In this document: positions 18,463-25,966 of the stretch, piece by piece
Numbering within the stretch: position 1 is the stretch's first letter
How the letters are laid out: each line of letters opens with the position of its first letter
NCBI RefSeq assembly: GCF_001431465.1
Contig: NZ_LDJJ01000031.1
Span: forward strand, 1 to 64,000
Length of the DNA stretch: 64,000 bases
Reading direction: 5' to 3'
Origin: Stenotrophomonas terrae
Lineage (GTDB): Bacteria; Pseudomonadota; Gammaproteobacteria; Xanthomonadales; Xanthomonadaceae
Notes under the pieces: model-generated
Databases searched by the model: none
What the model was told of the DNA's origin: nothing
What the model saw: only the letters and a program-made list of their open reading frames with translations
Program-made: the position numbers and the translations under genes

Positions 18463-19206
18463 TTACAGGCGTTGGCGGACAGCCTCGAACAATGCCACAC
18501 CCGTGGCCACCGATACATTGAGGCTCTCCACATCGCCCGGCATCGGGATGCGCACCAGCTGGTCGCAGGTTTCGCGGGTCAGGCGGCGCATGCCGTCGGC
18601 CTCGCCCCCCATCACCAGGGCCACATTGCCGCGCAGGTCGAGCTGGTGGATGGTGGTATCCACTTCACCGGCCAGGCCGTACACCCACACGCCGAGCTTC
18701 TGCATGTCCTTGATGCAACGGACCAGGTTGGTCACCGACACCACCGGAATGCTGTCGGCCGCGCCGGCGCTGACCTTGCGCACGGTGGCGTTGACCGGGG
18801 CACTCTTGTCCTTGGGGATCACCACCGCGGTGACCCCGGCGGCGGCGGCGCTGCGCAGGCAGGCGCCGAGGTTGTGCGGGTCCTGCACTTCGTCCAGCAC
18901 CAGCACCAGCGCCTTGCCTTCGGCCGCTTCGATCAGGCCCTTCAGCTCGCTCTCGTCCCACAGCTTGGGCGCGGCATAGCGTGCTACCACGCCCTGGTGG
19001 CGGACCTGGCCAGCCACGCCGCCCAGCGCCTGGGCGTTGACCTTGCGCACGTCGATGCCCTTGCGCAGGGCTTCTTCCTCGATTTCGACGAGACGCGGGT
19101 TCTTGGCACCGGCCTCGATCAGGACCTCACGGACGTTTTCCGGGTCCTTTTCAATCGACGAAGCTACGGCATTGACGCCGACGATCCATTGGTTCTGCTT
19201 GCTCAT
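18463..19206 (-). CDS. rlmB: 23S rRNA (guanosine-2'-O-)-methyltransferase RlmB
   Basis: This 247-residue SPOUT methyltransferase modifies G2251 (E. coli numbering) in the ribosomal P loop. An N-terminal substrate-binding domain (about 1-75) precedes the knotted catalytic domain with the motifs DEVQDPHNLGACLRSA, LVMGGEADGM and IPMPGDVESLNVSVATGVALFEA. The ATG at 19206 (MSKQNQW) is chosen over the in-frame GTG at 19215. It lies downstream of rnr, the common arrangement of these two RNA genes in gamma-proteobacteria. Confidence 0.94.
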   Translation of the reverse strand: MSKQNQWIVGVNAVASSIEKDPENVREVLIEAGAKNPRLVEIEEEALRKGIDVRKVNAQALGGVAGQVRHQGVVARYAAPKLWDESELKGLIEAAEGKALVLVLDEVQDPHNLGACLRSAAAAGVTAVVIPKDKSAPVNATVRKVSAGAADSIPVVSVTNLVRCIKDMQKLGVWVYGLAGEVDTTIHQLDLRGNVALVMGGEADGMRRLTRETCDQLVRIPMPGDVESLNVSVATGVALFEAVRQRL

Positions 19207-19252
19207 GGGCGTCACATGGGGGGAATTCGGGGGGCAATGGTACTACTTGGGG

Positions 19253-19351
19253 CCAGAAACCAGAGGCCAGCAACGAGAAACCAGAGGTGGGGCCAGGAAC
19301 CTGCGAGCGCTGGGCTCTCACTGGTACCTGGCTGCTCCCCCCGGTTTCTGG
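19253..19351. repeat. Inverted repeat in the rnr-rlmB gap
   Basis: CCAGAAACC (19253-19261) is complementary to GGTTTCTGG (19343-19351), and a second cgagaaaccagagg copy lies between them. On the minus strand this forms a long hairpin between rnr and rlmB. It could influence how much transcription continues into rlmB, or it may simply be an inserted repeat. Confidence 0.45.
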
Positions 19352-19353
19352 TT

Positions 19354-21870
19354 TCAATACTTCTGCTTTGTACGCTTGGCCGGCTTGCCGCGTTCGGGCT
19401 GCGGGGTCGGCGCTTCGACCTTGCCGTCCTTGTCTTCGACCAGGCGGAAATCGATCTTGCGCTCTTCCATGCTGGCCTTGAGCACCAGGATGCGGACCCG
19501 GTCGCCGAGCCGGAATTCGCTGCCACGGCGGTCGCCGCTGAGCGTCTTGCGGATCGGGTCGAACTGGTAATAGTCGTGCGGCAGCTGGGTCACATGGACC
19601 AGGCCGTTGACCTTGGACTCGTACAGCTCGACGAACAGGCCAAAGCTGGTGACGCCGCTGATGACGCCATCGAACTGGCTGCCCACGTGCTTTTCCATCC
19701 ACGCCGCGCGGAAACGCTCGTCGACCTCACGCTCGGCCTCGTCGGCACGGCGCTCACGCTCGGAGCACTGCAGCGACAGCGCCGCCATCTCGCGCGGGGT
19801 ATAGGTGTACTTGTCGAGCGGACCACCGGTCAGCGCGTACTTGATGGCACGGTGCACCAGCAGATCCGGGTAACGGCGGATCGGCGAGGTGAAGTGCGCA
19901 TAGGCCTCCAACGCCAGACCGAAGTGGCCATTGTTGTCCGGCGAATACACCGCCAGCGACTGGCTGCGCAGCAGCACCGATTCCAGCAGTGCCGCGTCCG
20001 GGCGCTCACGCACCTTCTTCAGCAGCTTGGTGTAATCGCCCGGCTGTACCTTGCTCCACGGCGGCAGACTCAGCTTGAATTCCTTGAGGAACTCCAGCAG
20101 GTCGGCGAACTTGGACTCCGGCGGCCGCTCATGCACGCGGAACGGCGCCGGTACATGCTTGGACAGCAGGTAGCGTGCAGCCTCCACGTTGGCGGCAATC
20201 ATGCATTCCTCGATCAGCTTGTGGGCGTCGTTGCGCACCATCATGCCGGCCTGGGTCACTTCGCCACGGTTGTCCAGCACGAAGCGGACTTCCGAGGATT
20301 CAAACTCGATCGCGCCACGGCGCTCGCGCGCCTTGGACAGGATGCGGTAGAGCTGGTGCAGGTTCTGGATCTGCGGCAGCAACGGGCCGATGACGGCCTT
20401 GGTGTCCGCGTCATCCTCGCCTACAGCCGCCCATACCTGGGTATAGGTCAGGCGCGCATGTGAGTTCATCACCGCTTCGTAGAACTTCGACTCGCTGACC
20501 TGGCCATCGCGACCGACCTGCATGTCACAGACGAAGCACATGCGGTCTTCCTTCGGCCGCAGCGAACAGATGCCGTTGGACAGCGTCTCCGGCAGCATCG
20601 GCACGACGAAACCGGGGAAGTACACCGAGGTTGCGCGGCGCTGCGCCTCATCATCCAATGGCGTGCCGGGACGCACGTAGTTGGAGACGTCGGCGATGGC
20701 CACGACCAGGCGGAAACCATCACGGTTCGGCTCGCAGTAGACCGCGTCGTCGAAGTCCTTGGCATCCTCACCGTCGATGGTGACCAGCGGCATGCTGCGC
20801 AGGTCCACGCGCGTGCCGATCATCGACGGCTCCACCGTCAACGGCACCGCAGTGGCCTCGTCCAGCACTTCCGGCGGGAATTCATACGGCAGCTCATGGC
20901 CGTGGATGGCGGTTTCCACCACCAGCGACGGGGTCAGCTTATCGCCGAGCACAGCGATGATCTTGCCAATCGGCGGACGTCGCGAATCCGGCGCATGGGT
21001 CAGCTCGCAGACCACCAGCTGCCCGTCCTTGGCGCCTCCGGTAAGGTCGCCGGGAATCTGGATGTTGCGCTGGATACGCTTGTCGTCCGGCACCACATAG
21101 CTGATGCCCGCTTCCACGCTGAAATGCCCGATCAGGCGGTTGACGCCACGCTCCAGCACGCGGGCGATGGCGCCTTCGCGGCGGCCGCGGCGGTCGATGC
21201 CGGTGACATTGGCCAACGCACGATCACCATGCATCACCTTGCGCATTTCATAGGGCGACAGGAACAGATCGTCGCCGCCCTCGTCCGGGCGCAGGAAGCC
21301 AAAACCTTCCGGGTTGGCGATCACCACGCCGGGGATCAGGCTCAACTGGCTGACCGGCGCGAAACCGCCACGGCGGTTCTGCACCAGTTGGCCGTCACGC
21401 ACCATCGCGCCCAGGCGCTTGGCCAGCGCATCGGCGCGATCAGGCTCGGTCAGGCCGAGCGCGGCGCCGATTTCCTCGGCGTTCTGCGGTCCCTCGCAGC
21501 GATCAAGCAGCTGCAGGATGGCCTCACGACTGGCAATCGGCTGCGCGTAGCGCTCGGCTTCGCGCGATGCATACGGATCATCGAAAGCCGCTACCGGTGG
21601 ACCGGACTTGCGACGGCCGCGCACGAAACTCTGCGGGGCGGCATCGTCATTGAATTTGCGCTTGCCTGGCTTGGCGGCGCCGGAGCGCGCCGGGCCGGCC
21701 TTGGCTGGCTTGGCAGCGCCTGGCTTTGCGGGTGCGGAAAGACTTTCCGGCATCCATGGCGGCAGCTTGGCCGACTTTGCTTTGGGGGCTTTGCCCGGCG
21801 CCTTGCCCGGCTTGCTGCCGGTGGCGGACTTTTGGGCCTTGTCGGCCCCAGTGGTCTTTTTGTTTTTCAT
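19354..21870 (-). CDS. rnr: Ribonuclease R
   Basis: This 838-residue 3'-5' exoribonuclease degrades structured RNA and takes part in rRNA and tmRNA quality control. In order it has a Lys/Ala/Pro-rich N-terminal extension (about 1-95), a winged-helix domain (about 113-180), cold-shock domains, the RNB catalytic domain containing DGEDAKDFDDAVYCE (the four metal-binding Asp), an S1 domain (GSQFDGVISGVTSFGLFVEL) and a short basic tail. The frame is open much further upstream but runs through tRNA genes. The ATG at 21870 has GGAGG five bases ahead and is clearly the start. It leads rnr-rlmB and possibly the P1 peptidase gene. Confidence 0.95.
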   Translation of the reverse strand: MKNKKTTGADKAQKSATGSKPGKAPGKAPKAKSAKLPPWMPESLSAPAKPGAAKPAKAGPARSGAAKPGKRKFNDDAAPQSFVRGRRKSGPPVAAFDDPYASREAERYAQPIASREAILQLLDRCEGPQNAEEIGAALGLTEPDRADALAKRLGAMVRDGQLVQNRRGGFAPVSQLSLIPGVVIANPEGFGFLRPDEGGDDLFLSPYEMRKVMHGDRALANVTGIDRRGRREGAIARVLERGVNRLIGHFSVEAGISYVVPDDKRIQRNIQIPGDLTGGAKDGQLVVCELTHAPDSRRPPIGKIIAVLGDKLTPSLVVETAIHGHELPYEFPPEVLDEATAVPLTVEPSMIGTRVDLRSMPLVTIDGEDAKDFDDAVYCEPNRDGFRLVVAIADVSNYVRPGTPLDDEAQRRATSVYFPGFVVPMLPETLSNGICSLRPKEDRMCFVCDMQVGRDGQVSESKFYEAVMNSHARLTYTQVWAAVGEDDADTKAVIGPLLPQIQNLHQLYRILSKARERRGAIEFESSEVRFVLDNRGEVTQAGMMVRNDAHKLIEECMIAANVEAARYLLSKHVPAPFRVHERPPESKFADLLEFLKEFKLSLPPWSKVQPGDYTKLLKKVRERPDAALLESVLLRSQSLAVYSPDNNGHFGLALEAYAHFTSPIRRYPDLLVHRAIKYALTGGPLDKYTYTPREMAALSLQCSERERRADEAEREVDERFRAAWMEKHVGSQFDGVISGVTSFGLFVELYESKVNGLVHVTQLPHDYYQFDPIRKTLSGDRRGSEFRLGDRVRILVLKASMEERKIDFRLVEDKDGKVEAPTPQPERGKPAKRTKQKY

Positions 21871-21942
21871 CAGCCTCCATGGTACATGGACCCACGTGTA
21901 CAGGGTGCGCACAGGATCACCGCAGATGAATGTGAAAAAGCG

Positions 21943-21971
21943 TTGACAAAGACCGGCATCCTCTTCAAACT
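21943..21971 (+). promoter_or_regulatory. Promoter of the first tRNA-Leu gene
   Basis: A perfect -35 TTGACA (21943-21948) is followed after 17 bases by CAAACT (21966-21971), 15 bases before the tRNA. It also lies upstream of and divergent from rnr. Confidence 0.7.
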
Positions 21972-21985
21972 GCGCGGCCTGAAGT

Positions 21986-22072
21986 GCCCAGGTGGCGGAA
22001 TTGGTAGACGCACTAGCTTCAGGTGCTAGCGGGGGCAACTCCGTGGAGGTTCGAGTCCTCTTCTGGGCACCA
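21986..22072 (+). tRNA. tRNA-Leu (anticodon CAG), copy 1
   Basis: 87 bases including the encoded CCA. The acceptor GCCCAGG pairs with TCTGGGC, giving a G-U pair at the base of the stem (position 7), where the other two copies have G-C. The anticodon arm is CTAGC-TTCAGGT-GCTAG with anticodon CAG, which reads CTG, the most used Leu codon in these genes. A long variable arm, typical of class II tRNA, and the T-loop GTTCGAGTC are present. It has its own promoter and terminator. Confidence 0.97.
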
Positions 22073-22084
22073 CGTTTCAAGATC

Positions 22085-22107
22085 AAACCCGCGAAAGCGG
22101 GTTTTTT
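22085..22107 (+). terminator. Rho-independent terminator of tRNA-Leu copy 1
   Basis: A short perfect stem AACCCGC/GCGGGTT with a GAAA tetraloop is followed by six T residues. Confidence 0.9.
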
Positions 22108-22148
22108 CGTTTCCGGGGTTTGGACGTGGGGCAGGAGCAAGCGCCTTA

Positions 22149-22337
22149 CCCCTCCCCAGCCCTCCCCTTGCCTGCGGCAAAGGGAGGGGGCAGAAGCAAT
22201 GCCTTCGCCAACACACGGCTGTGTAGCCCGGGTAAGCGAAGCGCTCCCGGGATTCTCCCCGCCGCAAAGCTCTGCCGCGAATTCCCCCGGGTGCGCTTCG
22301 CTTACCCGGGCTACGGTTCTTCGCTCACCCGGGCTAC
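22149..22337. repeat. Intergenic repeats between tRNA-Leu copies 1 and 2
   Basis: 22149-22191 is a GC-rich hairpin element (cctccccttgcctgcggcaaagggaggg). 22223-22337 contains gtagcccgggtaagcg and its inverted partners ending in cgggctac at 22314 and 22337. The same gtagcccggg family is found at 34429-34571. No gene is seen. Confidence 0.7.
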
Positions 22338-22365
22338 GGCTTCCATACCGCTCTTCACAAAACTG

Positions 22366-22394
22366 TTGACGGCACCAGAAACGTCCTACATAAT
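22366..22394 (+). promoter_or_regulatory. Promoter of the second tRNA-Leu gene
   Basis: -35 TTGACG (22366-22371), a 17-base spacer, and -10 CATAAT (22389-22394), 14 bases before the tRNA. Confidence 0.75.
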
Positions 22395-22408
22395 CTCGCT
22401 CCTGAGTC

Positions 22409-22495
22409 GCCCAGGTGGCGGAATTGGTAGACGCACTAGCTTCAGGTGCTAGCGGGGGCAACTCCGTGGAGGTTCGAGTCCTCTCCTGGGCACCA
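22409..22495 (+). tRNA. tRNA-Leu (anticodon CAG), copy 2
   Basis: 87 bases with CCA, identical to copy 3 and differing from copy 1 at one acceptor-stem base, where GCCCAGG now pairs perfectly with CCTGGGC. The anticodon is CAG. It is part of a 172-base segment repeated almost exactly at copy 3. Confidence 0.97.
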
Positions 22496-22510
22496 CGACT
22501 CAAACGAAAC

Positions 22511-22533
22511 AACCCGCGAAAGCGGGTTTTTTT
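22511..22533 (+). terminator. Rho-independent terminator of tRNA-Leu copy 2
   Basis: AACCCGC-GAAA-GCGGGTT followed by a T-run, the same design as the other two copies. Confidence 0.9.
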
Positions 22534-22548
22534 GTGCCCGCTTCTTTT

Positions 22549-22827
22549 GTAGTGCCGAGCCATGCTCGGCAGAGGCCTTACCGATAACGCCACATGCCGA
22601 GCATGGCTCGGCACTACATGAGCCCCTTCAGTCCTCGAGTACCTGAACGCACCTGATTCGCCATACATGCTTCATCTGCAACCTCGCTGGTGAAGCTTCT
22701 GCCGAGCATGGCTCGGCACTACATGAGCCCTTCTATTTTTTTCGTGGTGTGATGCGCCCGCTTCGCCGCACTTGCTTCGCCTGCAAGCTTGCTGGTGAAG
22801 CCCCTGCCGAGCACGGCTCGGCACTAC
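22549..22827. repeat. Cluster of four SMAG-type palindromes
   Basis: Copies lie at 22549-22571 (GTAG at left), 22595-22617, 22700-22722 and 22805-22827 (all ending in CTAC at right). The first two face each other as a dimer. The last has a single change in the loop (gagcacggctc). They fill the gap between tRNA copies 2 and 3, and no reading frame there is credible. Confidence 0.85.
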
Positions 22828-22858
22828 ACAGCGATGTGAAATTTCTTCGCGTAAATCG

Positions 22859-22887
22859 TTGACAGTTTTCTTCACACTCGGCACAAT
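22859..22887 (+). promoter_or_regulatory. Promoter of the third tRNA-Leu gene
   Basis: A perfect -35 TTGACA (22859-22864), a 17-base spacer, and -10 CACAAT (22882-22887), 14 bases before the tRNA. Confidence 0.75.
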
Positions 22888-22901
22888 TCGTCCCCTGAGT
22901 C

Positions 22902-22988
22902 GCCCAGGTGGCGGAATTGGTAGACGCACTAGCTTCAGGTGCTAGCGGGGGCAACTCCGTGGAGGTTCGAGTCCTCTCCTGGGCACCA
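22902..22988 (+). tRNA. tRNA-Leu (anticodon CAG), copy 3
   Basis: 87 bases with CCA, identical to copy 2. Flanking sequence is duplicated from 8 bases upstream of the tRNA to the SMAG palindrome downstream. Confidence 0.97.
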
Positions 22989-23003
22989 TGACTCAAACGA
23001 AAC

Positions 23004-23026
23004 AACCCGCGAAAGCGGGTTTTTTT
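23004..23026 (+). terminator. Rho-independent terminator of tRNA-Leu copy 3
   Basis: AACCCGC-GAAA-GCGGGTT followed by seven T residues in total. Confidence 0.9.
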
Positions 23027-23041
23027 GTGCCCGATTCTTTT

Positions 23042-23109
23042 GTAGTGCCGAGCCATGCTCGGCAGGAGCTTCACCGGCAAGGCCTCTGCCGAGCATGGCT
23101 CGGCACTAC
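23042..23109. repeat. SMAG dimer after tRNA-Leu copy 3
   Basis: Two facing palindromes, 23042-23064 (GTAG at left) and 23087-23109 (CTAC at right), form a dimer like the one at 49-116. A further REP-like cttcgcggcttatgccgctcc copy lies at 23169-23195. Confidence 0.85.
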
Positions 23110-23112
23110 AAA

Positions 23113-23147
23113 AAGTGAAGCCCGCAATCTGTCGGATTACGGGCTTC
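23113..23147 (-). terminator. Terminator of the emrRCAB operon
   Basis: On the minus strand, GAAGCCCG (23147-23140) pairs with CGGGCTTC (23125-23118), followed by ACTTTTTG. It lies about 60 bases after the emrB stop and is the likely end of the operon transcript. Confidence 0.65.
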
Positions 23148-23204
23148 GCTGTAGCTTCACTGATCTCAGCTTCGCGGCTTATGCCGCTCCTACAAGAAGC
23201 ATGG

Positions 23205-24764
23205 TCAATGCCCACCTGCCGAGGCAGCGCCGCCACCGGCACCGAACGGCGGCTTGGCCAGCCACACCAGGCCGATGATCAGCAGGAACACCCAACCCAG
23301 CAGCAGGAAGATGTCGTTGAAACCCATCTGCGATGCCTGGTGGTTGATCATTTCGTTGAGCATCGCCGCACCGTGCTGCAGATCGCCCTGCCCCATCGCG
23401 GTTACCTGGTCGTGCATGCCCGGGTCGTACAGCGAGACATGCTCGGTCAGGTCGGCATGATGCTGCTGGGTACGACGTGCCCACAGCCAGGTGGTCAGCG
23501 AGGCGGCGAAGCTGCCGCCCAAGGTGCGCAGGAAGGTTGCCAGACCCGAGCCGGCCGCGATCTCGCGCCCCTCCAGGTCCGATAGCAATATCTGCAGCAC
23601 CGGCATGAAGAACAAGGCCAGGCCCACGCCCATCAGCAGCTGCACGCCAGCCACATGTTCGAAGTTGACCTGCAGGTTGAAACCCGAGCGCAGGAAGCTG
23701 GTCATCGACAATACGAAGAAGGCGATCGTCGCCAGATAACGCATATCGACCTTGTGGCCGAACTTGCCCAGCACCGGCGCCACCATGATCGGCAGAATGC
23801 CCAGCGGAGCGGTCGCCAGACCAGCCCAGATCGCGGTATAGCCCATGTCGCGTTGCAACCACTGCGGGATCATCAACGCCACCGAGAAGAACGCGGCGTA
23901 GCCAACAATCATCGCCAGGGTGCCGGCGCGGAAGTTGCGGTGCCGCAGCAGCTTCAGGTCAACGATCGGATCCTTGTCGGTCAGCTCCCAGATCACGAAC
24001 ACCGCCAGCATCACCGCCGCGATGCAGGTCAGCACCACGATCTTGGTCGAGTTGAACCAGTCTTCCTCGTTGCCCAGGTCCAGCATCAGCTGCAGGCAGC
24101 CCACGCCGATCACCAGGGTGACCAGGCCAACGTAATCCATCTTTGGCCGTTCGGTCTGCTCCACCCGGTGGCGGAGCTGGCCACCGACAATGGCCGCGGC
24201 AATCACGCCCAATGGCACGTTGATCAGGAAGATCCATTCCCAGCTGTAGTTGTCGGTGATCCAGCCACCGAGGATGGGCCCGGCAATCGGCGCCACCACG
24301 GTAATCATCGCCAGCAGCGCCAAGGCCTGCCCGCGCTTCTCTCTTGGATAGATGGACACCAGCAACGACTGGGTGATCGGGTACATCGGCCCGGCCACGA
24401 AACCCTGCAGCGCGCGCGATACCACCAGCATGCCCATGCTCTGGGCGATGCCGCACAACAACGAAGCGATCGAGAACGCAATCGTTGCCCAGATGAAGAG
24501 TTTCACCTCACCGAAGCGACGGCTCAGCCAGCCGGTCAGCGGCAGGGCGATGGCGGTGCTGACCGCAAACGAGGTGATCACCCACGTCGCCTGCTGCGAG
24601 CTGGCACCGAGGTTGCCGGCGATGGTTGGCAGCGACACGTTGGCGATGGTGGTGTCGAGCACCTGCATGAACGAGGCCAGCGCCAGGCCGGCCGTGCACA
24701 GGGCTACATTGGCCGGCCCTGCGCCGACCGTCGTGGCCGGCGCCGTGGGAGCTTGAGCGGACAT
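23205..24764 (-). CDS. emrB: MFS multidrug exporter EmrB (DHA2 family)
   Basis: This 519-residue inner-membrane proton-drug antiporter has about 14 predicted spans and is the energised part of an EmrAB-type tripartite pump. DHA2 signatures are visible: motif D1 FMQVLDTTIANVSLPTIAG (about residues 33-51), WLSRRFGEVKLF (motif A type), RALQGFVAGPMYP and the motif-C-like VVAPIAGPILGGWITD. It follows emrA by 7 bases and is the last gene of the operon. In S. maltophilia the corresponding EmrCAB system exports hydrophobic uncouplers and some antibiotics. Confidence 0.95.
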   Translation of the reverse strand: MSAQAPTAPATTVGAGPANVALCTAGLALASFMQVLDTTIANVSLPTIAGNLGASSQQATWVITSFAVSTAIALPLTGWLSRRFGEVKLFIWATIAFSIASLLCGIAQSMGMLVVSRALQGFVAGPMYPITQSLLVSIYPREKRGQALALLAMITVVAPIAGPILGGWITDNYSWEWIFLINVPLGVIAAAIVGGQLRHRVEQTERPKMDYVGLVTLVIGVGCLQLMLDLGNEEDWFNSTKIVVLTCIAAVMLAVFVIWELTDKDPIVDLKLLRHRNFRAGTLAMIVGYAAFFSVALMIPQWLQRDMGYTAIWAGLATAPLGILPIMVAPVLGKFGHKVDMRYLATIAFFVLSMTSFLRSGFNLQVNFEHVAGVQLLMGVGLALFFMPVLQILLSDLEGREIAAGSGLATFLRTLGGSFAASLTTWLWARRTQQHHADLTEHVSLYDPGMHDQVTAMGQGDLQHGAAMLNEMINHQASQMGFNDIFLLLGWVFLLIIGLVWLAKPPFGAGGGAASAGGH

Positions 24765-24771
24765 GATGACC

Positions 24772-25953
24772 TCAGCTGGCGCGCGCGGACGGCGGCAGGT
24801 TGTCCTGGATGATGCTGTGGATCAGCGCATCGGCATCGTGCAGCTGCTTGGCATAGACCTGCGTGCCGTACACCGTTCCCTTGACGGCTTCGGCCGGCAG
24901 CACCGTGCCCTTCTGGTCGTGCAGGTTGACCTCGGCCTTCATCGACAGGCCAAGGCGCAGCGGATGCTCGGCCAACTGCTTGGCATCGATGGTGATGCGC
25001 ACCGGCACGCGCTGCACGATCTTGATCCAGTTGCCGCTGGCATTCTGCGCCGGCAGCAGCGAGAACGCCGAACCGGTGCCCAGGCCGAGATTGGTGATGT
25101 GCCCCTTGTAGGTCACGTCACTGCCATACAGGTCCGAGCGCAGTTCCACTTCCTGGCCCAGGCGCATGTGACGCAGCTGGGTTTCCTTGAAGTTGGCATC
25201 CACCCACATCTGTTCGGCAGGCACCACTGCCATCAAGGCGGCGCCCGGCTGCACGCGCTGGCCAACCTGCACCGAGCGGCGTGCAACATAACCCGTGACA
25301 GGCGCGACGATGCCGGCGCGGGCGTTGTTGAGATAGGCCTGACGCAGCTGCGCCGCTGCGGCCTGCACGTCCGGCTGGGTGGCGATGACGGTGTCATCGA
25401 TCAGCGCGCGACTGCGCTCGACGCTTTCGCGCGACCCGGCTACAGCCGCTTCAGCAGCGGCCAGTTCATCGCGGGCGTGGGCCAGTTCTTCATTGGAGAT
25501 GGCGCCGGTGGCAGCAAGGTCGCGGCGGCGAGCAAAGTCTTCGCGGGCGCGCTTGACGGTCACCTGGCGTGCGTTCAACTCCGCCTGCGCACCTTCCGCG
25601 CTGCGGTACAGGCCGCGCACCTGGCGCACGGTACTGGCGAGATTGGCGCGCGCCTGCTGCATGGCCACTTCGGTGTCGGCCGGGTCCAGCTGCACCAGCA
25701 GCTGGCCCTGCTCCACCTTCATGCCGTCATCGGCGGCGATGGACACCACGGTGCCGGTGATCTGCGGGGTGATCTGCACCTGGTTGCCACCGACATAGGC
25801 GTCATCGGTGTCCTCGGCCCAACGGCCCAACAGGAAATACCACGCGGCAAACGCCACCAGCAGGATCACGACAACAAACAACAAACCGCGCAGCAGCTTG
25901 CCGCGGCGGCTGGGAGCGGCTGCGGCCGCTTCGGGGGAGGAGGTCTGGCTCAT
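24772..25953 (-). CDS. emrA: Efflux periplasmic adaptor EmrA
   Basis: This 393-residue membrane-fusion protein pairs with EmrB. One N-terminal membrane helix (about residues 20-40, LLRGLLFVVVILLVAFAAWYFL) is followed by the split lipoyl domain (ITGTVVSIAADDGMKVEQGQLLVQLD and IVAPVTGYVARRSVQVGQRVQPG), a coiled-coil hairpin between them, and a beta-barrel. The ATG at 25953 (MSQTSSPEA) is chosen, because the upstream open frame overlaps the outer-membrane-factor gene. The spacing of 13 bases from emrC and 7 bases to emrB supports one transcript. Confidence 0.94.
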   Translation of the reverse strand: MSQTSSPEAAAAAPSRRGKLLRGLLFVVVILLVAFAAWYFLLGRWAEDTDDAYVGGNQVQITPQITGTVVSIAADDGMKVEQGQLLVQLDPADTEVAMQQARANLASTVRQVRGLYRSAEGAQAELNARQVTVKRAREDFARRRDLAATGAISNEELAHARDELAAAEAAVAGSRESVERSRALIDDTVIATQPDVQAAAAQLRQAYLNNARAGIVAPVTGYVARRSVQVGQRVQPGAALMAVVPAEQMWVDANFKETQLRHMRLGQEVELRSDLYGSDVTYKGHITNLGLGTGSAFSLLPAQNASGNWIKIVQRVPVRITIDAKQLAEHPLRLGLSMKAEVNLHDQKGTVLPAEAVKGTVYGTQVYAKQLHDADALIHSIIQDNLPPSARAS

Positions 25954-25966
25954 GGAGGGAGGCGTC

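Noticed and set aside
21871-22668. Extension of the RNase R frame to over 1100 codons
   Set aside because: It would read antisense through two tRNA-Leu genes and repeats; the ATG at 21870 has a clear ribosome-binding site.
22549-23109. Regularly repeated palindromes between the tRNA genes taken as a CRISPR array
   Set aside because: The repeats are palindromic, irregularly spaced, in both orientations and flanked by GTAG; no cas genes are present. They are SMAG elements.
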